This document shows positions 32,649 to 38,663 of a DNA stretch of 38,663 nucleotides, piece by piece. Under the pieces are notes generated by a model. That model worked only from the letters and a program-made list of their open reading frames with translations, had not been told where the DNA came from and did not search any database. Every line of letters starts with the position of its first letter. Position 1 is the stretch's first letter. Position numbers and translations under genes: made by a program. The DNA is from Perkinsus olseni (taxonomy: Eukaryota; Perkinsozoa; Perkinsida). The stretch spans positions 1-38,663 of the forward strand of contig JABANN010000329.1 of assembly GCA_013115125.1 (NCBI GenBank). The letters run 5' to 3'.

Positions 32649-35600
32649 ATGACTGTAGACGATACAGACTTGCCGAGATTCACAGAGGTGCCGGAGGACC
32701 TCGAGGTTAGCCTAGCCTCACTAAGTCCACGACGGACCGCTACCAGGTGTCAGAGGACGCCCGCTCTGATCTGTCCACAGAGAAGTGGAATTCCGATGAT
32801 GAACCACCTATTGAGGAGGTCAACGACAGGATGGTTATCAGCCGTGATGGTAGGTCCTTCTAGGCCGTAGTGGGGACTGGAACGATGCGGCTGTCGAGGT
32901 TCACTGATCCGTACTGTAATGAAGGTGGGGAGGCGAGTGGACGGACTGGATCGCCCGGGAAGATACGATAAAGTTGATATCAAGTGAGTCTGTGCATCCG
33001 GTGTGCCCGGCAGTAGTCAGTGATGATGATGAGGGTGCTTGCGTAGTCTGTCGTGGTCGAGTTCAGATACTTAGAGGTGCCTTACGGTGAAGTAGAGCCT
33101 CCTGAATCTGCCTGGGCTGATCGAGCCACAAGCCTCGAGTTCGAAGTCGGGTCCTGCGATCCAGGTGTCCCCAGTGCTATCGACGTTGGAGTGAGGTGAT
33201 GCTCTCACTGGCCTTGAGGTACTCACCTATCTTGGTCAGGTACATGGGCGTTGGGTCTGAGTGTGGGGTAGAATCATCCCAGTCTGCGTGGAGGCTCCCT
33301 TATCGAGACCAGGCCGACTTATTGCAGGGGAAGAGTAGCCGCCCGTCGAAGAAGAGGTAAGGGAGGTCTCGGAGAGAACACTACGACGCAGTCTTCGCAC
33401 ACTGCACGATGGTCCCGTGCGCCTCGACTCGGCTGCTGCCATCGCACAGCCAGGAATTCTGACAGAGAATTCATCATGGTGTCATCATGCATCCGTCTTT
33501 AGAGTTTCATACCATAATTCTCTTCCATCATCGAGAAATGGGCTTTAGGAACCACCAGCACCTTCATGGAATACCCCTCACTTCGATTCGGCGGTCGAAC
33601 TTCCTCGCCATATAGGCTATATGATATAGCTCACTGGACATCAACAGGTTCCAGTTCATGGCAGCACCTCCGACAGCATCGCTGATGACGACCAGTGCCG
33701 GTGACCGCCGCCCTGTCGCTTACCTCATACAGCTGGTGTCCGTGAAGAGATGTTACGTCCTGCGAGATGACGGCCTCTTGCGAAGATGGGTGCTGCCTCC
33801 CCAACCCTCCCTCCTCGGACCAGCTACTTCAGATCCTGCGAAGTCGAGACCCCCGCATGGCCTGGAAGGCTTCCCCAAAGGTCGGCGATACTGTTGCGAT
33901 CGTCAAGGCAAGTACCCTCCTTCACGGATGCTCTGGTCATGGTTTCCGATCGTCCTTATACAGGACGGTGGTGAGGTAGAGCGGAGGGTGCTCCAAGGCA
34001 CGTACCTTGATAAAGCCATCGCGACTATGAGGGTAGAGGCCGGAGAATCTGCCGCCATCCAGCCAGCCGTCGTCAGGTTGGGGAGGTGGCGAGGATCGAA
34101 GTCTCCGTGCCGGGCTCGGAGGAGACGGTCGATGAGCTTGAGCTCAGGGATGTACTCCGGCCTGTCCCGGTCAGCAGCATCATCACAACTCTCAGGTCTT
34201 CCCGCACGGCTGGGTCTGCTCGCCGAGAGATGGTACCGTCCGTATGCTCGAAAAACAGGAGGTGCCCCAATCGATGGGACTCCCTCTGAGTGAGCTCTTC
34301 TCCGATGCACGGATGTCCGCCCTACTGCATTGATGCTGAGTAGGCCGGACGTTGGTCGTCGAGGAGGACTCTGTGGTCACCGTCGGCGTTACTGGGCCCT
34401 TTGGCCTGAGGACCGCCATGGTTTTGCAGTGGACGTAAGGGGGGACCCCTTCCTGTATTTTGTCTTACTCCTACTTCTTCCACGCCTCTTGCCTATTGTC
34501 CGGAGCCCCGCCTGAGCCTAGCCGAGACCCCCAGTATTGGCATCAGCATCATCGTTTGAGCCCCTCGGTCCTGCCCACTCAGATACGGTCGGTATATCGT
34601 ACATCCCATCTTTGATGCCATGGTCCGATCGATGAGGGTTGGTGAGAGAGCAATCTTCACGGTGAGTACATTCAGTTCCGGAGGCTGCGATCCCCAGAAG
34701 ATCATCTCGGAGAGTGAGTGCTTGTATAAGATAGCAGTTTATGCTCTGCCAGTTCATCTCACAGTCTTCGGAAATTGGTGCGCTCGAAAATGGAGGCAGC
34801 AATCACGTGTGCTACTCGCGAGGAGCTCATAGCGATGATCTAACTTGTGGCATTCTATATAGTTGAGTTCCTCTGACTCTAACACCGGGCGACATAAGGT
34901 ACCACTACTCTACCTACGTCTGTTATGTCTCAGCCTCTACCAGGAGCCGATATTGCGTACCTGTGCGACGAGAGACTCAGCGTGAGCTGTGACCTGGGTC
35001 TCCGAGCCCTCTCTTCGGGCAATACCTTGGAGGAGGCGATATCGAAGTGGGTCCTTGGGTGCCATCATAGACTACTAGATGCTTCCTGTCAGTAGTTACT
35101 CGTCCAGCAGAGCGCCCGACGTCACCTCTGTCCCTTCCCTCACTGTTTTCGACTCTTCTGTCTGCGAGATGGTCCTCGTCACTGTGAGCAGTGATGAGCA
35201 AGGTGACACTTCAGGTGAAGGTAGGTGGTGGATGATGATGGCCTCGGCTGAAGTCATCTCATCCTCATCAGCTGTATTGAGTCGATCGAGGTTGAGGAAG
35301 GACATTGGCAATCGCCTCCTCGCAGTTGATGCTCTCCAAGAGGCGCGGTCAGAGTAGGTGGTGGTGTGGTATGCTTCTCCCCCTCAACCATCCGATGTCC
35401 AAGGTACATGTCCGCCCTGGATGGACTGAAGGTGCTTCATAAGGCCCCTCATGAGAAGCCGTCGAAGGATCAGGAAGCTCTCGAGCTGGCTGTGGGATGG
35501 TTCATGCTGCAAAGCGTATCATGTTCAGTGTTCAGGCCAATTTGAACCTCTCACTTGTGTGTCTAAAGCAAGGCGATCATCCAGAGGCGCAGCGGTTCGC

Positions 35601-35908
35601 TACGCGGGCGAAGGAGCTCGACCCGGACAACATCAAGGCTAGGTCGGAGCTCCTCCTAGTGTCGTCTGTAAGTGCTCCCTCGTTAGGTATCGGCTAGCGC
35701 TGGCATTGATAGAGCAGCGTAAGGAAGAAGATCGGGCTGTCCATATCCTAGAAGTGAGGGATGTTAGACACTCACAGCACGGCACCTCATTGATCAGGGG
35801 ATTCTGGAGAGGTGCCCGGAGGCTCGAGGGCTGCTGTCTCGGGTTCGAGTCGAGCTGCGAGCAGATCGTAGAAGAGAGAAGAAGCTTTTTGAATCCATGT
35901 TTCGATGA
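32649..35908 (+). CDS. multi-domain FKBP-like/TPR co-chaperone
   Basis: The acidic N-terminus starts MTVDDTDLPRFTEVPEDLE. It is followed by FKBP-like units. One reads PKVGDTVAIVKDGGEVERR then GTYLDKAIATMRVGEVARIE; another reads VRMLEKQEVPQS, then VVTVGVTGPFGL, then DAMVRSMRVGERAIFT. A first, more diverged unit (FRYLEVPYGEVEPPES) precedes them. FKBP family signs are the V-G-D-x-V strand and the A-(x)2-(T/S)-M-R-V-G-E motif; active-site aromatics look poorly kept, so prolyl isomerase activity is doubtful. The C-terminus has TPR helices: KDQEALELAANLNLSLVCLK, EAQRFATRAKELDPDNIKAR, then YRLALALIEQRKEEDRAVHI, ending ELRADRRREKKLFESMFR. TPRs of this class bind the Hsp90 C-terminus. Introns are about 43-56 nt where checked; one is GC-AG (33908-33963). 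Several middle junctions are not resolved. Confidence 0.75.
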
Positions 35909-36188
35909 TACATCATCTGTGTTATCGTTGCGCTAGTAGGGTCAGTAGTCAGCAGCCTGAACAGTCCAATACCGTCACCCTCACCTGCCAGTAGTCTATG
36001 CCACCGGCCCCTACACGCAAGGGACGCAGCCATACAAATGTATCAGCCAGCCGGGCAGTTCTCTGGGCGCGCGCAGATTGCCGAAGCGCATAAGTTGTAG
36101 CGCTCGCCAAAAACTGGCAGGGGGTCATCGTCCACTTCAGGGCATTCTAGCGTAGAAGGTGTCCTGTTCAGTTGACTATTACTATGGC

Positions 36189-38378
36189 ATGCACCTCAAT
36201 CAGTATTTAATCGTCCTCTGCTTGCTGATAGTAATACCATAATTCGACCTCTTCTCCAGCGGTTGATAGCCCCTTTCAGTTGGAGTGTGATTCGCGTATT
36301 CACAGCGGGAGGAGAGCTCTCCATACCATACCTCTCCAAGCATCATCGACTCATGGTGACCACACACAGGCCCTTCCAACCACATTGACTCAATCGACCA
36401 TGTGCTTTTTTCGAGATCGCCGCGAAGGGTTTCCTGTTGTCTCATGCCATCATCAGTCTACAGTAGAGTCCACTGAGAATGATCTCATTTTCAACTTATG
36501 TATGGGAAGGAGAATTGTCCGATCAGGTAGTCGTCGAACAAGTGGACTGGCCTCCTTGCTCCAGTTGCACAGGCAAGGTCAACTAGAGTCGATAATGAGT
36601 GGGTTGCCAGCTAGGGAGCGTCCCTGCCCATTCTCTCGTTCTCAGCGGGAATACCCCTCTATAATCTGCATGACACTCAGTATGTCGGTCCACTAGGGGT
36701 CGGGACGTCTCCCAATGAAGACGGCCGTCCTCAGCAGACCGTTAACGTTGTCTTCGATACTGGTACGATTCCCCTACCATCCTGGCCCTCCTCTTTCCCA
36801 ATATCAGGGTCCACTAATATCTGGGTCCAGTCTGATCTGTGTGAGTCACCTGCCTGCGTGTCCTTGCACAAGTACCGCGAGGCTGAAAGTCGGACCTTCG
36901 TCGAGCCGCATCGAAGGTGATCATAACGTAATTACAACTGCTCTCCTGCCCTTTTCTGCAGAAATCGTTATTTGGATATCCTGTTTGGAACGGGAGAGTT
37001 GAGAGGTCTGATGGCGTCGGATACAATCTCGGTTGGCCCATATAAGGTGGTTGGAAGGGGGCGAAAATGCGCGCACTGAACGACGCTGAAATCGAGCGGC
37101 TCGATGTAGGTCAGCAACCAGAGTTTTGCCATGATACAAAAAGAAATCGGGAAGATCTTCCAGCAAATCCCTTTTGAGGGTATTCTAGGCTTGGCCTTTC
37201 CCAAGATGGCGGCGAGTAAGTCGAAAGCATTGAGGTCTTGCCAAGAAGCTTCTGTGAAGAACGTTGTGTCATTGCTGTCCCTATGGAGTCGCTACTCGTT
37301 CAACAGATGGACAGCTGCCCTTCTTCGACAACGTTATGCGCCAAGGCGCGCTAGGAGGCAGGAACGAGTTCAGCTTCTATTTCCAGCCGTCGCCTGGCAA
37401 GGGGTCCATGATTCTCTTTGGTGGAGTTGAGGCCCGGTGAGTTCGATTAAGATGGGCAGGATACTGGGCTAACCGTGAACCCGGCGGAGAGGGCGCTCCA
37501 AGAGGACAAGCTGTTCTCCGATACTCGGCATGCAGCTGGGTTGGTGTCGGTGTAACAGGAACAGTCCTCTCTCAGACTCTACGATGGACCCATTCGGATG
37601 TTCCCAGTAGTCCAGGAGTATTATTGGGCTATTCAGTTGGTGGACTTCAAGATAGGTGAGGTGCTCCTGGATGGTGAAAGTGATGCCCATTATATTTTTT
37701 TCAGGAGAAGAGTCCTTCGCCAGCATGCCCGTGGGGACCCGAAGGTGCTTTCATCATAGCCACCTTTCAGTTCATGCCAGGAGATTTGCTTCGGCCTTAC
37801 CCTGATCGTCTTGTATTAGGTTACGCCAGTGGGTCCCTCCCAGAGTGAGTAAACTCATATTCGACACCGGCACGACCTATTTTGCGGCGCCCTCGTTCTT
37901 ATTCACACGGTGGGGATTTCTAGCGCTGTGTGGCTGAGATGATCGCGTTTGTCTTGGCTAGAATCTCGAGAAGGCTTCCGCCCGCTCCGTGTGCAACCAT
38001 CGCCATGGAGTCTCGGAAGTATCCGGATATACATTACCTGTTGAAGGACGAGAACGCCGTCATATTCGACCTCGTGAGTCTCCATGGGGCTTGAAAAATT
38101 TTGACCTGTCCTTTCCCAGGCGGTGCCGGCGGAGGAGTACATGTTGGATGCTGGAGAGGGCCAGTGTGTTCTCGCGTTTATGCCGATGGACGTGCCGGGA
38201 AGGTAGATGGCCGTAAACTCGATGCCTCATGCGTATCATCGGCCCATGTAGATACGGACCAGCCTTGATTCTTGGCGAAGTCTTTATGAGGCGCTGGCTC
38301 ACAACGTATGATAGAGGAGATGGAAGCCCGGGAGGCGCTTATGTTGGTCTCGCAAGGGCAAAGCATATTCCGAGCTAG
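36189..38378 (+). CDS. pepsin-like aspartic protease (family A1), complete
   Basis: The signal peptide exon is MHLNQYLIVLCLLI (36189-36230), followed by a propeptide (GLASLLQLHRQGQLESIMSG). The mature enzyme starts near IPLYNLHDTQYVGPLGVGTS. The first catalytic motif, VVFDTGSTNIW, is split by a 45-nt intron inside DTG. Then come FGTGELRGLMASDTISVG and PFEGILGLAFPKMAA, then LPFFDNVMRQGALGGRNEFS, ILFGGVEAR and FPVVQEYYWAIQLVDFKI. The second catalytic motif is KLIFDTGTTYFAAPS. The end, YGPALILGEVFMRRWLTTYD…GLARAKHIPS, is the family's C-terminal lobe. Both Asp are present and all junctions I checked keep phase, so it should be active. It probably acts in the secretory or lysosome-like system or outside the cell; in parasites such enzymes serve digestion or host interaction. 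The intron before the IPLYNLH exon is only about 26 nt with a weak donor, so that boundary is uncertain. Confidence 0.9.
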
Positions 38379-38591
38379 TCGTCATGGACCATATGTATTG
38401 CGGCTACTCAGGCAATCCTGAGAATCCCCGATTTGTTGCTGACTCACCGGTGTTGTTTTGCAGTCAGTTTCGAGTTTTCCTCTGGGTATACTGTGGCTTG
38501 TTCCACTGGTCTATTAACGGAACACTACTCGCATAACTTCTCGGCCGACTCTTCTCACAGCTGGTGAGTTACGGGATTGGACCAATGCGGA

Positions 38592-38663
38592 AGGTTCTAC
38601 CGGGATTTGAACCCAGATCGCCAGATTCAGAGTCTGGAGTGCTAACCGTTACACCATAGAACC
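38592..38663 (-). tRNA. tRNA-Gln (anticodon CUG)
   Basis: The reverse complement begins GGTTCTATGGTGTAACGG and ends with TAGAACC plus discriminator T, so the 7-bp acceptor stem (GGTTCTA/TAGAACC) is perfect. The D arm carries TGGTGTAACGGTTAGCAC. The anticodon stem-loop is CCAGA-CTCTGAA-TCTGG, with anticodon CTG. The T arm is CTGGG-TTCAAAT-CCCGG. Both internal pol III promoter boxes are present. No intron. The 5' end coincides with the window edge, so flanking sequence is unseen. Confidence 0.96.

Noticed and set aside
33658-34293. 211-residue uninterrupted + strand frame
   Set aside because: FKBP-like exons in other frames, with good splice signals and family motifs, explain the region; this frame is a shadow crossing introns.
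1-38663. CRISPR arrays, bacterial operons or phage genes
   Set aside because: The genes are intron-rich and eukaryotic, and no direct-repeat array or ribosome-binding-site pattern was seen.

Overview
The window looks like nuclear DNA of a flagellated protist. Genes are packed closely and cut into many exons by very short spliceosomal introns, mostly about 35-60 nt and nearly all GT-AG. Base composition is balanced. Gene content includes an axonemal PF20/SPAG16 homologue, a pepsin-type protease, malate dehydrogenase, a tandem family of secreted proteins and one gag-like fossil. My best guess is an alveolate of the Perkinsus type; this is inferred from gene style and not proven. Exon chains below were built by hand from splice signals, reading phase and family similarity. 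Coordinates span start to stop and include introns.

Left part (1-6.4 kb, + strand): a simple repeat, the end of an unrecognised gene, a gag fossil, then three tandem copies of a four-exon gene. Each encodes a signal peptide followed by a compact domain that looks like a GNAT acetyltransferase. The third copy carries an 8-nt insertion that shifts the frame.

Middle part (7.2-25.2 kb, almost all - strand): a compact one-directional cluster. In transcription order, from high to low coordinates, it holds a GYF-domain protein with a PAM2 motif, an unknown protein with a C-terminal membrane anchor, a small membrane protein, an alpha/beta hydrolase, NAD-type malate dehydrogenase, a TraB-domain protein, a small acidic protein, a long Ser/Arg-rich protein, a Trp-rich charged protein, a single-RRM protein and a small secreted orphan. 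Some neighbours sit only a few bases apart. One possible + strand gene (21.2-22.0 kb) lies inside the cluster.

Right part (25.7-38.4 kb, + strand): a coiled-coil gene, a possible last exon of another gene, PF20/SPAG16 (coiled coil plus seven WD40 repeats), an FKBP-like/TPR co-chaperone, and a complete pepsin-like aspartic protease. A tRNA-Gln(CUG) gene on the - strand touches the right edge. The GYF gene and the coiled-coil gene diverge from a shared region at about 25.2-25.7 kb.

No single undescribed multi-gene system stands out. The most unusual items are the tandem secreted GNAT-like family, the GYF/PAM2 protein with a possible N-myristoylation signal, two GC-AG introns in a short-intron genome, and several orphan genes.
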